Positions 11,961-24,501 of a stretch of DNA of 64,000 nt are shown in pieces. The notes below the pieces were generated by a model. The model searched no databases. It was given only the letters and a program-made list of their open reading frames with translations, and was not told where the DNA came from. The stretch lies in contig JALIRH010000004.1 of the NCBI GenBank assembly GCA_023055505.1, positions 12,767,368 through 12,831,367 on the forward strand. Direction: 5' to 3'. Every line of letters starts with the position of its first letter. Position 1 is the first letter of the stretch. The stretch is from Callipepla californica brunnescens. Its lineage: Eukaryota > Chordata > Aves > Galliformes > Odontophoridae. Made by a program: the position numbers and the translations under genes.

Positions 11961-14399
11961 CTATGAAACACATAAACGAAATAATACAACAGTAAATATC
12001 AATGACTCTCAGACAACTCTAATTAACTTGTTCTTCTCTCTGCATATTTTGAAGTAAAATATTTGAATCTAACTTATTTGTTCAATGGTGACAGCACCTC
12101 TGATCTCCATCACGCTACTAGTTGCTAAGAAATACTTCAGTTATGTATAAAATATGCACACTATGCCTTTTGAGCCCCAGTTTGTAAAATGTCAATACTG
12201 TAAAAAAAATATATCCAAAGAAGCCTTTAAAATGTAAATACTGCAACATAGTATTCAGCATGGTTGCTATTTCCTCATGTAAATAGAAGATAGAAGCCCT
12301 GCTAATATTTAACCAGACCTCAAACACTGCCTGCCACGGAGGTATGACAGGGTTTACTTCAACTCATGCTTCTATAAAACAAAACATGTAGAGTAAAATC
12401 TTTAAAGAACACCATTCTGCATTATGTGCCGTGCAATCACCTTCATCTGAAAAACGAAGTCACTGCTGCAACCCTTGAAGTCACTGATCAGTCTATTGAA
12501 TACGGGCAGCTGACACTGCAGGAGCAGCAAGAATTCCTTGCTCTTTTGCTCTGCAGCAAGCACCACAGATTTCCAAATTGTAACAAGGTATCAGATATAT
12601 GTAATTGCAGTCTCGGCTACTAAAAGCAGTAGTCTCATAAAGGAACACAACTCAAGGCCCTATGGTGTCAAAATGCTAAAGATCAAGTGGACAAAAAGCA
12701 GCTCAGAGTTAAGAATGATACTGTGCAAGAGTGACAGGCCTGGCTGAGAAAAAAATGGGCATTCTTCAAAATATCCATGCTGTAAACACCAAACTGCATC
12801 ATGGAGATCTGATTTAAGAGCAGAATAATGTATACTGCTCTGCCACTGGGTAATAGTCCAAACAGCAGCACAAAGTGAGAAGCCAAGCCCTGTCTGCTCT
12901 GTAATCTCCACTAGGAACACCCATCTGTACAGCATACTTTTGAAATATGCACGCACAGATCAGACAGCACTACTGAATTTGGAAACCAGTTTATTATAAA
13001 CATTAGCACATAGCTTACCTTAAAAAGTATGCAGAATGATAGTACAGACTGCTTTTAAAGATGTTTATCTTCCAAAAGCTAAAACCAGCAATCACAGACT
13101 GCAATCGATGGCCTACATTAACTACAAGGTCAAAATGGATTATGCTAAGAATCTTTCCCAAACATTCAAACCAACAAAGTAGCTACGGGCTTGGGGATGG
13201 AAATTATACAACTTATAAAAAACCCCATCTATGACTCCTACAGAGCTCTAACATCAAATCTGCTCTCATTAAAAAGCTTGCTTCCACATACATGAAAGGG
13301 TTACCAAGGTACAAAGAAGTAAAAAAGGACTCACTGGATGTAACACGGTGGTGCGTTTATATTTTGCTTATATTATAACTCACATCCAGCTTTGTCTGAT
13401 GCAATTGCCTTCAGCCACTTCATGTGCCAGTACCCCATGTGTTTTTATTTATACCAGGTTCACTAAATATTGACAAGTCTTCCAAACCAAGCTTGGAAAC
13501 AAAAATTTCTCACCCAGCTTGTAGCCAACCAATAGTGAGTTCTGCTTTTCTTGTACTGATAACAAATTGAAGCACCAAAGCTGCAAATGGAATGCTCAGC
13601 ATAATCCATTCTTCCTTGCAGTATTATCAAAATAGAACGCAATCAAGTTTTCTATCACAGCTGTCCTTCCTGTGCTAGCCTGTTTCCTGGACATAGTGCT
13701 ATCAGTCATCAAGCACAAAAGAAGCAGAGTCCGAACAATCTGTGGCCATCTTATCTGTGCTAATCTTCCCTCTGCAGGATCTACCTGCTCTCCCTCACTT
13801 TCAGTGTTCCACATTTCTTCATCAGTGCCAGCAGCTCATCCTGCTCTTTGTCCTACATTTCTTATCATTCTTTGCCACGCACTATACACTCATTTCCCTC
13901 AGTCCTTCCTTCACTGAGGAAGGCCAGGCAGCATACTCAAACCTCTCACAGATTCCAAGAGGAACAAAAGTGTCCTTAAGGGCAGCGAAGTAAGTTTCTC
14001 CTTACGCTCAAAGGACAGCTGAGGTTTCAGCTCTTATCGTAACAGGATTATATCGAAGAGAAAAGCACGTTTGTTTCCACGCTGCTCCGCTCCATTGGTC
14101 CTGCTGTAGCTGCAGTCAAGTCCAGCTAAAAAAATCTAACCGTACACTGACCCGAGGGAGTTGTAGGCTGCTCATTTCCCCGAGCCAGCTATTTCAGGGC
14201 CCAGCACAAGGGGCAACGAAGAGCACACAGCAGCGGGCAGGACACCTTCCAGCAGCAGCACATACGTAAGCGCTCACAGAACCCCCTCAGCTCGGTGACG
14301 AAAACCGCACAGGGTGAAATACCGAAGCGCAACGTTACACACATCTATGCACGGCCAACTGCGAGAGCACAGAAACCGACCACTGGCTTCCACAGAACC

Positions 14400-14750
14400 A
14401 CGCACTCTCAGAAGCCCCAGGCCCCGCCGGCCGCCGCGCCGGGCCCCGCGAGCAGCACCCACCCTCCGCCATCCCGCGGCCCCTCTCACCTGCGGGTGCC
14501 GGTGGGCGGGCGGGCGGACGAGCCGTGCAGGGCCCCGCGCGGCGACACCGCCTCCTCCGCCTGCGCCTCGGCGCGGCCCCGCAGCGCCCGGAACCGGCGG
14601 CGGTCGCGCCCCCGTACTGCAGCGCCCCCTGGCGGCGCGGAGGAGCGCCGGCCGCGAAGGAGCGCGGGAGGTGCTGAGCGAGGTCGGAACGGCTGAGGGA
14701 GATGCGGGCATCTCCGCGGGTATCGGCGCGCCGTGTCTCGGCTGCAACGA
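14400..14750. promoter_or_regulatory. CpG island promoter of the giantin-like gene
   Basis: Abrupt rise in G+C and CpG in an otherwise AT-rich neighbourhood, placed over the putative first exon. It lacks a TATA box and includes a CTCF-like motif near 14621-14637. It most likely marks the transcription start. Confidence 0.6.
14490..14700 (-). other. Putative noncoding first exon of the giantin-like gene
   Basis: Within a CpG island, the minus strand carries a strong donor (GCAG followed by GTGAGA) whose exon ends at 14490. The next acceptor downstream is TTCATAG before 11960, which opens the exon with the start codon. The transcription start, set here near 14700, is a guess from the edge of the island. 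Confidence 0.45.
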
Positions 14751-17130
14751 CAGCCGCGCTGTCAGTGCATCCGGAGGTGAAGTGAAACAGCTTTCCTGGT
14801 GGCCAGCGTGCCCTTCTTTCCAGTTCGCAGCTGGTGCCTCATGCTTAAACGCTGGCCGTTAAAAAGGCTGTCTGGTCACTTGCTGGGTCTGTGCGATGCG
14901 AGGCCAGGAGCTCCCACAGGCACTTCCCACTGAAATTCCCGGCCACGTCACGGACACGGGCTTCCCTGCACTGCATGCCTCGCAGTGCTCTCAGAAATAA
15001 AGGCTCCTTTGGGAAGCGTGTGCACGAGAACAACAGCACTGTGTTACACCCGCAGAGCGCAGCGGGGCTGGCTAGCATTTGAAAAACACAGGGCTGGAAG
15101 GCATCCTGCTGAAACCTGAAGTCCTGACCACCTCAGCAAAAACAGCATTAGATCACGCCTAGAGATTTTCGTGTGCAGGAGGGAGGCTTCAGACATAACG
15201 ATCCACAACATACTCAGGTAATGGCCATCCCGTGTTCAGGTTGATTTCCTCATGCGTTCCTGAACAGATTTTTCTGCTTTGTATCTATAATTCAGAAATT
15301 CTGCCAACATTAATTATGATAGCGCATGACTGACCTCATAAAGAAACCTCTAGGGTTATGAGGCAAAACCGGGAGCAGCAGAAACTGAATGTGCATCGAA
15401 AAAGATGTAGGTTTAGAAGGCTGAGTACAGCCAGCCCCGCATCCTCTTCAGGCCCAGAATTACAGAGCTTTCCACTCTCATGTATAGGAATGTGCATACA
15501 AGAGCTGCCTGGGGAACATTGTGTTTCAGTGCCTGTTACTTCATTTACCCTCGTATCACCATTTCTTAAGTGACTCTTCAAAACGAGTCCAGAAACTGGT
15601 TAAGAAAACTAATCTACATCCTTGCTACAAACACTGGAAGAAGCCAAAGCTTTCTTAAACTTTCACTTTTCTTTGTAATGTGAGTTGACCTGCTGTAATA
15701 ATCAAGGCAGCATATAAACTCACACGGGCTGCATCATCCAAAAGCCTTCCTTACCTTTTAACCCTGTGTATCAACTAGCCTTAGAAAGAAGGGAATGGAA
15801 ATGACACCCTGCTTGCTTCTGGAACCCTAACAGACAAATCATCTGCTTGGTTCTCCCACTTCAAGATGCAGAGTGCTGCACTAAGGTCCTGTTACAGCAA
15901 TGTTAAAATTGCATCATCAAATCTGAAAGTACAGCACACTGGGAGAAAAAATGTGCATCTCACAAATAACTGGCTGCAGTGTTTTTGTGAGCCTTGCAGC
16001 CTAATTTAGCTGTTATGACTCTCTTCAGCGACAACAATGAATTCATTTATCACTGAGATACATATCCCTCAGAGACAGGTGGAGGTTTGGATACACTGAG
16101 ATCTCTTCCAGCTGGAGGATCACTGCCGTTATTAAATGTCTTTGGTACCGTTAAAACAGCAGCGTCCAGATGTCCCAGTTGTCCAGTATCAAGTTGCTTC
16201 GTGTGCAGTTCTCTGTTGAGAGGACTTTACTGCCTTAGCAATTCCTCCTAAACGTGGAGGATTTGCTCCTAACTTGTCGGCCTCCTCATTTAACTCAACC
16301 CAAAGAGCAATGGGAGGAAATTGCTTCCTCGGGCTCTCTGCTTTCTCCATACATTTGCCTCTTTTCAGAACATCCCGCATCCCGAAACAGCATGGAGACA
16401 CCCCACCTTATCTAGTGAGAAAACCAGAGGATGACTTCAGGAAGATACAACAAAATTCTACCAACCAGTGGTATCAGCCCCTCATTCCCACCAGTACCAC
16501 GTTAATGACGCAAAATACTTACTACCTAACTATTCTCATAGTTAAGAGAGGTTTTGCCACCTCTGCGATGACAGAATTAACTCTTTTTGTCAAGTCTTTT
16601 AAATATTATTTTTCTTTGTTTGCTTTTTCACTTTTTTAAACTTCCCTTCTCCTACAAATTTTTCTTCTTTCTAAAACATCTCAACTCTATCACTTTTTAT
16701 TATTTTTACTATAGGAAAATCGTACTTCTACCAAGGCATGTTGTATTTTATGCTTCGTCACAGACAACTCCTCTTTCTCAAATGATGGGAAATCAGTATT
16801 TTCAGCAGGATAACTCCTAACAGGTTCACGGACCACGTATTCTACTGCTTCCCTCCAGTGTCATACCACTACTACTTCACCTAGAGAAAGACCACTAACC
16901 CTCTTTATTTCCCAGCATAACAGCTCCCTAAAACAATAATCACTCTGTCAAAACTCTCTGACCATATATAGCAGGCTCCTCCAGATCAGAAGCGAGAGAA
17001 GTCTGGCTTGCGCTTAAGGAGAGTTTTCAGAAGGAGAGCACGGACGCATCTTGCTTGGAAATGAGAATTATATTCAGCCGTAAGTAGCATGCTCTTAAAT
17101 AACCACACTTTCCGCATTTTCTTTTTTACA
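14751..17130. other. Intergenic region between the giantin-like gene and CD59
   Basis: No exon, repeat family or RNA gene recognised. Short open frames here lack splice context and similarity. Confidence 0.5.
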
Positions 17131-17132
17131 TT

Positions 17133-17138
17133 TTTATT
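17133..17138 (-). terminator. CD59: Candidate polyadenylation signal of CD59
   Basis: AATAAA on the minus strand. It would give a 3' UTR of about 1.45 kb. It is the first perfect hexamer I noticed downstream of the stop; usage is inferred. Confidence 0.4.
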
Positions 17139-18581
17139 AATCAAAGACAGCATAGCTTTCATATTTTGAGTGACCAGGGAGATCCCAGGATGCTTTCATA
17201 GCTAAGGCAAGCTTAGCCAAAAAGTGCATTGCAGAATACATAATGGCTTGGAGTAACACAGTGCAGTCCCTTGCCTTTGTTATGACTGAGTGAGCTGGTG
17301 TCACTGACACCCTGGACAGCACAAGCTAGGCTCCTCAGTAAGAGAACATACCATCAGCTATGGACCATTACTCTTGCAGGAACATGCTAAGAGTTTCAAA
17401 TTTGTCAAAGGAAAATCTGGCATCGTGCTTAACTGAGGGGCTCCCTAAGAGTGGGGGAAGCACCAAAGCTTCCTCCACCACTGAGTCAGAACAGTGTGCA
17501 GTGTCTGAGCTCTAGAAGTCATACACGTACAAACCTAGCGTTGTTCTTCATGCTATTTAAATGCATGTGTATTTTGACTGGCATTTATACAGTTGCATAA
17601 AGGTCAAAATATAAACTTCTGCAAATTTTTGTTGAATACTCTTACGGAAGCCTAAAGGATTAAGTTGACCTGTCCATGTGTTTCAACGAAAACAAAAGCT
17701 GATTACAAGGGAAAGCAAACTAGATGTGCCATTTTAATTCCTTAGCATTTTATAAACAATTTTCAGTATACCAAGAAATATTTAGTGCAAAGCACATGCT
17801 TAGCTTAAATCCTAGACTTGGAGAAAAAAATATAAGCAAAACTAAACTGTAAAATAAAAGCCCAGAAAAGAAGCTAGCATATGTAAATCTGCATGCCCAC
17901 AGAAATATAAAAAGAGAGTGTTCCTCACTAAAAGCCTTATTTTGGTTTTGTTTCAAGAAACACAGATGCTTTCTTCCAAAATAACGGTACTGACCATTAC
18001 ATTATTGGTTTGTAAAAATGAAAAAAAAATGTTACATTGATAGGAATAAAGTGTCTGCATTGCCTGAAAACAAATGCTTCAGCATTCATCGTGAACACTG
18101 CGGCAAGTTTATACTTATGATTCAACACCTTCTGTGTTCAGGGTAAACTCATTGCTCGGTGTATGAAAGGGTAGCATCCAAAAGAACCAAAATCTCAAAT
18201 AAAATTGATTAAAACTCATGGGACAATAAGAAATTACAGTTTTCCACCACAGAACCTACATTATTCCTTCTTTTCTGTGTCACCCACAGAGGTTTGCCAA
18301 GGTCCTCCACAATGTAACCCTGCTTCAGAATTAGGTATTTCTGCTGCGCAGATGACATGCCAAAACTTCTGAGCTTCCTGAAAGAGTTAACAGTATAGGT
18401 CTCCTTCCCATGAATGGAGACAGCATTTTGCCAGGTGGAACCTTAAAAAACAGAACTGAAAATTTAAAGGCCTTGTTTCAGCTCACAGCTAAGAACTGAC
18501 AATGCAAGAAGTACAACCGAGAGAAGAGTTAATGATTTTGTATAGTCTCAGCTTGGAAGTACAGCATACAGATCGGGATTG

Positions 18582-18775
18582 CTACAGAAGCACCCATAAC
18601 ATGGCCATTACAGAGGCAACACTGACAGCTGCCTTGTTAACCCCAGTGACTGCACCCTCATTGCACAAGTCTTGTTGGCAGCAAAAGTAATCGAAATTAT
18701 CCAACTGATAGAACACAGCAATATCATTCACATTGCACTGAGACAGCTTCCAGCAGGAGGACGTTCTCAATTTAC
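18582..18775 (-). CDS. CD59: CD59 last coding exon, rest of the Ly6 domain and GPI signal
   Basis: Acceptor TTTTGCAG. Encodes SCWKLSQCNVND, the FCCQQDLCN terminus of the domain, and a hydrophobic GPI-addition tail (SVASVMAMLWVLL) ending at TAG 18582-18584. The exon continues as 3' UTR towards lower coordinates. Confidence 0.92.
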
Positions 18776-20564
18776 CTGCAAAATAATTAAAAACATTAAG
18801 AGAATACTGAAAGCAATGCCACTTTTGATACAGAGAGAGAATCACTGCTTAGATGGAAGCCTCCTTCCTCCACATCATGAGCAATGACAGTCCTAAGAAG
18901 ACAAAAAACACCACAACAGCCTTTTAGGGCAGAAGGAACCAGCTGGGAAATATTTCACTCTGCTTACTGCTTCACTTTCAAGGGACCTGCACTAAGACAA
19001 GAGCTGCTGGAGCTGATGTAGCACGGCACTCAGCTGGCAGGCTCACCTCACGCAGCCTGTGTGCCTGTTCCTGCCAGAGAGCCTGCCCTGTGAGACTGTG
19101 GACATCCTTATGCAAGATGCCAAGCTCCCAGTAGGGGACATCTAACTAGGATTGGCTTCAGAATGTCTTGGTTAAAAAAAAAAAAAAGAAGAGGTAATTA
19201 AAAAGCCTGCGCTGAGTAAACCTGAATGCAAAGGAAGCCTGGGAAAATGGCTGCAGTTTCATCTCTGCCTTTCAAATGGAATGCAAACTCCAGGGCAACA
19301 GAGAGAGGAATAAATACTTTGTTACAGAGCTAGAATGATCTTCAGCCAAGGCATTCATCTAGCACCATGCTAACTTCATCTTTACATCAGAAATTATAAA
19401 TTCTACAACCACCACAATGAATGTCCAGTTCAGAAAAGTTTTCTCCCCTCTGTGCCTATCCACTTGGACTCCTTAGAGGTGACAAGCTAAAGTAAAAGGT
19501 GTGTCAGCCACAAGCTCAGTACATAGAGAGTACATGCTGATACACGTATGAATCAAATGTCTAAATCATCATGATCTTTATCAGTTACTTGGAAGTCAAG
19601 TACACCAATTCACTACAGGCGTGACCTTCAAGCTTGTATTTGCAACCCTCTTTTGCAGGAGGCTAAGAGATTCAAGTTTTGTCCAGAACAGAAGTGCACA
19701 GGCAATGAAAACAGATACAGCCGTGTTTACCTGACGTCTGTAAGTCAGTATACCTACCAAATCTCATCTGCAAGCAGGTATCTTCATTTGATAAGCAAGT
19801 GCTGTTGGTCTTGCACAAGGAAGGGCTGTTCTCACAGTGATAGCACCTCAGGGCATAACCTAAGAAGACAGAGCTTTGCCTTACTGAACAAGCAACACTG
19901 AAAAGATAAACGAAGAAACAGTGACTGCATTTGACTGCCACAAAATCTATCTCTGGCTGTTAATGCAACTCAAACTGAAATTCTTGTCAGTGTACACACA
20001 GGCTGGCAATTTTGCAAGTCAGATTTTGAAGCGTGTGCTTTACACACTTCGTTTTAAAAAGCACTCATCTTTATACCCCCTGTGGAATTAGTTTTTGCTT
20101 CTCTCTTCTAAAAATTGTCCAGCATGACAGATGAGAGACATTTTCACCAGAATTGTATTCCATCCACTTCCCCCTTGTTCCTTTTATTCTATCTCATTTC
20201 TCCTTTGTGCTATACACCTTGTTTCTAAATTATACAGCAGGAATTCAATATTTTACCAGCAAAACAGCATATTTTGTTGATATATTGAGCAGCAGCATGT
20301 TCTGCACCCAGCTCTAAGCTCAGACCAAAGACAATCAGCCACAGAAATGAAGCCCTGCCTATAAGGTTACCCTCATTCCCCACAGCAGCATTAAATAATG
20401 CAGGCCTTTCTTGTTATTTTTCCCTCTCAGACATTGTTTCCATGATTTCTTCACACACTGTCATAACATTCCATCAGCAAAGAGCCTCCATTATACTCAC
20501 CAGAACTAGAAAAGGCAAGCAGAACAATGCAGGCAGTTAGCAGGACACAATTCATTTTGATCAT
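18582..20564 (-). CDS. CD59: CD59 glycoprotein, complement membrane attack complex inhibitor
   Basis: Three coding exons (20501-20564, 19758-19859, 18582-18775) join in phase 1 to give exactly 119 codons plus TAG. CD59 sits on the outer cell surface on a GPI anchor and stops C9 polymerising onto C5b-8. Residues 1-22 are a signal peptide (MIKMNCVLLTACIVLLAFSS). The mature part carries ten cysteines in the Ly6/uPAR three-finger pattern, beginning LRCYHC and ending FCCQQDLCN. It has one N-glycosylation sequon (NST) and the tryptophan in SSCWKLSQCN, equivalent to the functional Trp40 of the human protein. A hydrophobic tail after LCNEG fits GPI attachment. The position next to FBXO3 on the same strand matches mammals. 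Primary identity to mammalian CD59 is low outside the cysteines, as is usual for this family. Confidence 0.93.
19758..19859 (-). CDS. CD59: CD59 exon encoding the first finger of the Ly6 domain
   Basis: 102 bases, phase 1 to 1. Acceptor TTCTTAG; donor GTAGGT. Encodes YALRCYHCENSPSLCKTNST with the glycosylation sequon, then TCLSNEDTCLQ. Confidence 0.9.
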
Positions 20565-20573
20565 GCTTCGTCC
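20501..20573 (-). CDS. CD59: CD59 signal-peptide exon
   Basis: Acceptor CAAACAG just above 20573, then nine 5' UTR bases, then ATG at 20564. Ends in phase 1 at a GTGAGT donor. A second in-frame ATG three codons on could also serve as the start. Confidence 0.85.
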
Positions 20574-21736
20574 CTGTTTGGGGGGGCATAAACAGATTTA
20601 AAATATTTGTTATGTTTGAAATATATACAGAATTGGCAAAACACTTGGCGAGGAATCGAGGTTTCAGAAAGGGATTCTGTGTGACTGAAGTCGCCGGCCA
20701 CCAGAAAAACACTGAAAGAGAAGAGACACAAGTGACTTTCACCTTCACGCGGGAGGTTTAGTGCTGGGCACCGGGCCCAGAGCCCCACTGGCTGCAGCAC
20801 TGCTGCTCACACTGCCCAGCAGCTCTCACCAGTGCCAGTTGTCACCTTCTGTGAGAGGTGCCTGTGGTCCTGGATGTCCTCTCTTTCCCAGCAGTCTGCC
20901 AACAACCCCGCAGCCACCCCATGCTCCTTCCTTCCATCCAGTAGGGCTGCACGAGGTCTGCCTGCACCACTCACCCATCTCCCCACACTCCCACCAGCTG
21001 TGCTGGTCTGCACGATGAGGTGTGCGAGCAGTGTGAGGCAGGAAGCCAGGCTGTGGTAACACCAACCACAACACAGGGACTACCACATCTTCCCTCTCTT
21101 AGTTTAAAACCATCCCCCCCCTGTCCTATTGCTATTTATACACATACGAAGTTGATGATTTCTATGGAAAACAACTTTGTGTGAGGCCTCTCAGGACCAC
21201 AATGCCCAAGACACTTCTTCAGACCCAGCACTGAGCAGGTTTGGGGACAGAAGGACACACTTGTAGCAGAAGGTCCTGGTACTGTGTTTAGCTTCAAAGC
21301 CTGGGTGGGATTTGACGGTCCCAAAGCACAGCAGGAATTCAGATAACCTGTTTCAATATAAGACCACAACGGGGCACGGACGTCAATGCTCTTGGCTGCG
21401 CTTGCTCTGCTTGGAACAACTTCTGTATGCAGTTAAGATACTGTCATCACAAAGTGATGGAATTTTTTCCTCCCAACAGATTTTCCTCTCAACAGAACTT
21501 CAAAAGGTGGCTTTGTAGTGAAACAGTACTGAAATCCTTCTCGGTCATAAGCCAAATAAATAATTCGTCATTTTCCTCTGTATTACCTAAGCTAAAAAAA
21601 GAAGAAGAAGAAAAAAAAACACAGGCTGCAGAATGCGATGTTTCCCAAGATAAAACAGTCGGTGCGATGCCTTCCAGCACCCCGCATCGCCCCGGGACGC
21701 AGCCATTTTAAGAGAGACCTCAACCCCGCAGTGCCC

Positions 21737-21789
21737 CACGGCACGGCACGGCACGGCACGGCACGGCACGGTCACGGCACGGCACGGCT
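21737..21789. repeat. (CACGG)n pentanucleotide tandem repeat
   Basis: About ten near-perfect CACGG units, interrupted once by an extra GT. It lies just downstream of the CD59 CpG island, inside the first intron if the predicted first exon is right. Confidence 0.9.
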
Positions 21790-21966
21790 CAGCTTGGCAG
21801 AAGCGAGTCACGGCCGGAATACTAAAGGTCATCGTAGCCAGCATCATTGCAACGACGGCAGCAGCACTGCAACGCGTCTGCCCGTTGTAAAGTAAATACC
21901 GATGTGACGGTATTTCACAGCGCGGCTCGGAAGAAACGAAGGACTCCTAAATCGCCCAAGTCTCAC

Positions 21967-22450
21967 CGGGGCATCCGCCGGGCTGCAGTGACATAGCTGC
22001 CCTGATGCTGCGGCTAAGACCGCGTCGAAGGACTTTCCGCAGCCAGCGGGAGCTGCGGCTCTACCCTACTGCACAGCGGACCTACACACACGTAGAGACA
22101 CACAGCGCACTGCGGTGCTGCCGCGACCCACCCCGCAAACCCCATCCTCCCCGTTCCTCGGCCGCCCCTCCCCGTCCCCATCCCGCCAGCACGGGCAGCT
22201 CCCGCTCCCTTCTGGGCGCGGTGCCGCGCATCCCCCTCCGCATCGCTGCGGTGAGCGGAGCTCGGGGCACCGAGCAGCGGCCCCGGGCCGCCCCCACCCA
22301 CCGCGCCCCGTACCGGCTCCGAGCAGCACCTCCGCTCAGTCCCGCACCGTCTGCGGGCGGTGGCGGCGGCGCGGGGCTGAGCGGCTCTGCCGCTGCCCGC
22401 CCCGGGGGCGGAGCTGCGGGCACGGCCCGGCGGGGCTGCGGCGCGGCCCA
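21967..22450 (-). promoter_or_regulatory. CD59: CpG island and putative first exon of CD59
   Basis: Strongly G+C-rich with dense CpG and no TATA box. On the minus strand a donor (CCCCG followed by GTGAGA) ends a possible noncoding exon at 21967, which would join the acceptor at 20574. The start site is not resolved. A plus-strand donor-like GTGAGC is also present near 22250, so divergent transcription is possible. Confidence 0.45.
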
Positions 22451-22479
22451 CGCGCGGCTGCTGCTGTGGCGCTTTGGAG

Positions 22480-24490
22480 ATGTGACCTCCACGCGAGACG
22501 CACCCAAGAGCACTGCTGGAGAGGACGCTCGTGCACGCCGTTCATGAGCTATCGGAATCCGAGACTTTAAGACTTTAAATACGCTTAAAAAAAAGTGCAC
22601 CGTAATTTATTATTTCACTTGTAAAACCCCGCACCGCGGAACTACAGCCGCAAGCCGAGAACGGGCCTGTGCTCCCTTCCTAAAATCGTCACATAAACGG
22701 CATTTCCACTGCGGTCTGCATTTTCCGCCCTTGCACATTCCTCGCACAGACGCTGAACATTTCTTTCAGCATCGATCAGAATAATGCTTTCAGCGGCACA
22801 ACTCGAACAGCAGCTCCTGAGGGTTTTGCTGGCTGCCACCTGCCTTGTTTTCCCCCTTGCATGACGCAGTCAGGGCCAAAGCAGAAGGCTTCTCTCCGTT
22901 AAATCACTTCAGTACGAGCCGCCCCAAAAATCCCAGTGGACTCCCACAGCAACAGTGAGGTAGCACTGGAAGCCTTTCCCACACACATAAATAAGGTCTG
23001 CTTTAGTTATACATTTGCACTGGATGTGCCTTTAACTATATTCTGGACTCACAGATGTGCAACGAGGCCTTGTGGACGAGCCAAACGCTCCAGATAATCT
23101 GGCCAGCTGAGCGAGCTTCAGGATGAAGCTCAGCAATAACCAGCGAAGGGGCAGACAGGGCAGCACATTCACTGCACGGTTTGTAACGAGCAGTTAGCGA
23201 GTGGAAGCCCTGCAGTGTGTACTAACACAGGTACCTGCTGTGCTGCACCAGCCAGGGCACTGCTGAAACGCCCTCTTCCTCGGTGGCATCTCAACAATTG
23301 CTTCTCTCATTCCCAGTGAAGCTTTCTGCGCACACCCATGACTACTGCCTTGTTTTCTTTCACAGTTTCAGCTGCTTCACTTTTTGTACCAACTTGGCAG
23401 AAGTTTCAGTTTTGGGTGGGATGTGGAAGACTACTGGCTTTGACTGCGCATGACCAAGAGCTGCAATGCTTCCAGTAACACGGCACCTGGGTGCTTCAGG
23501 CAATTTGCCACTGTGCTGAAATAGCTGCCTGAAGCCATTTTAGACAACCTCTTAGAAACGCAGCTGGTACAGTAACTAAACAAGCTGTTCTCCCACCTCA
23601 TTAGGTCTGTACTTCATACACACGGAGCGATACAGGAGCCCTGAGACTGCCAGCTGCAATCGGATCAGAGGCCGCCAGCACCCAAAAGCCAGTAGGATTG
23701 TGTTGACTCTGTATCCTGCCTTACACAACAGTCACCAACAATTACACTTCCCCTGTAACAACTGAAAGGAAAAGGAAACCCCCGGTTGGAAGTGTTTCTA
23801 CAGAGCCTAATGACCTCCGGTTGATATTATGTTCCTAGAAGCTGCAGCTCCTGCTTCTGACTAGGCAAGGCTCTGACCCTGCCGGTTACCAGCTCTTAAA
23901 GCACACAGCAGTCCCGTGGCACTGGAAGAAGCTCTAGTTCTGCTGAACTCTGGTTTCCCAACATTTATTCACTGATCCTTTTAACTGACCACAAACCTTC
24001 TGTTAAGAAAGCACATTAAGCCACTATCATTTTCAACACATTTTCTTCTAACAGTTAATACTGAAGGGGCTTCAAAACAAAAAGCTTTTTAAGCTATTCT
24101 AGTAATTCAAACTTCAAATTTCAGACCTCTGTGAGAGGCAACAGCTTCCCCCCCCCCCCCCACTCCTCTGATGTTTTGCCTGAAGAACTACTGCAGGGGT
24201 CACATCCAATATTCATTTGTCTACCACTGTGGAAGATCCATCCAAACACTTTGTGGCACAAGATGAGCACACTGAGAACACAGTGACTATGACAATGACT
24301 TCTAGGAAACAAACAAACCAACATTCAGACTTTCTGTAACAGCTGTAGCTATTCAGCAATTGAAAGATCCAGCAATATACTGGCATTACTCATCGGAGCT
24401 ACTAATTCTGATGTAAAAGAAATGAACTGACTACAGCAAAACTAGTCCCCAGTTTCGTTCAAGTCTTGTCAGAAGCAATGAAGGCAGTTA
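22480..24490. other. Intergenic region between CD59 and FBXO3
   Basis: Nothing coding recognised. It contains a poly-C run at 24148-24161. No CR1 seen. Confidence 0.5.
24148..24161. repeat. Poly-C tract
   Basis: Fourteen consecutive C residues between CD59 and the FBXO3 3' end; likely length-variable. Confidence 0.8.
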
Positions 24491-24495
24491 AATTC

Positions 24496-24501
24496 TTTAT
24501 T
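24496..24501 (-). terminator. FBXO3: Candidate polyadenylation signal of FBXO3
   Basis: AATAAA on the minus strand, giving a 3' UTR of about 950 bases after the stop at 25447. No closer perfect hexamer was noticed. Confidence 0.45.

Larger units (their letters stand above)
3297..14489 (-). other. Introns of the giantin-like gene
   Basis: Intron 1 (11961-14489) is the largest and AT-rich apart from the CpG island. The intron at 5790-7311 is the next largest. Apart from a CR1 fragment in the intron at 7719-8158 and poly-A/T tracts, I see nothing specific in them. Confidence 0.5.

Noticed and set aside
22005..22600. Several 145-180 codon frames on both strands
   Set aside because: CpG-island artefacts of the CD59 promoter; low-complexity Ala/Arg/Pro products.
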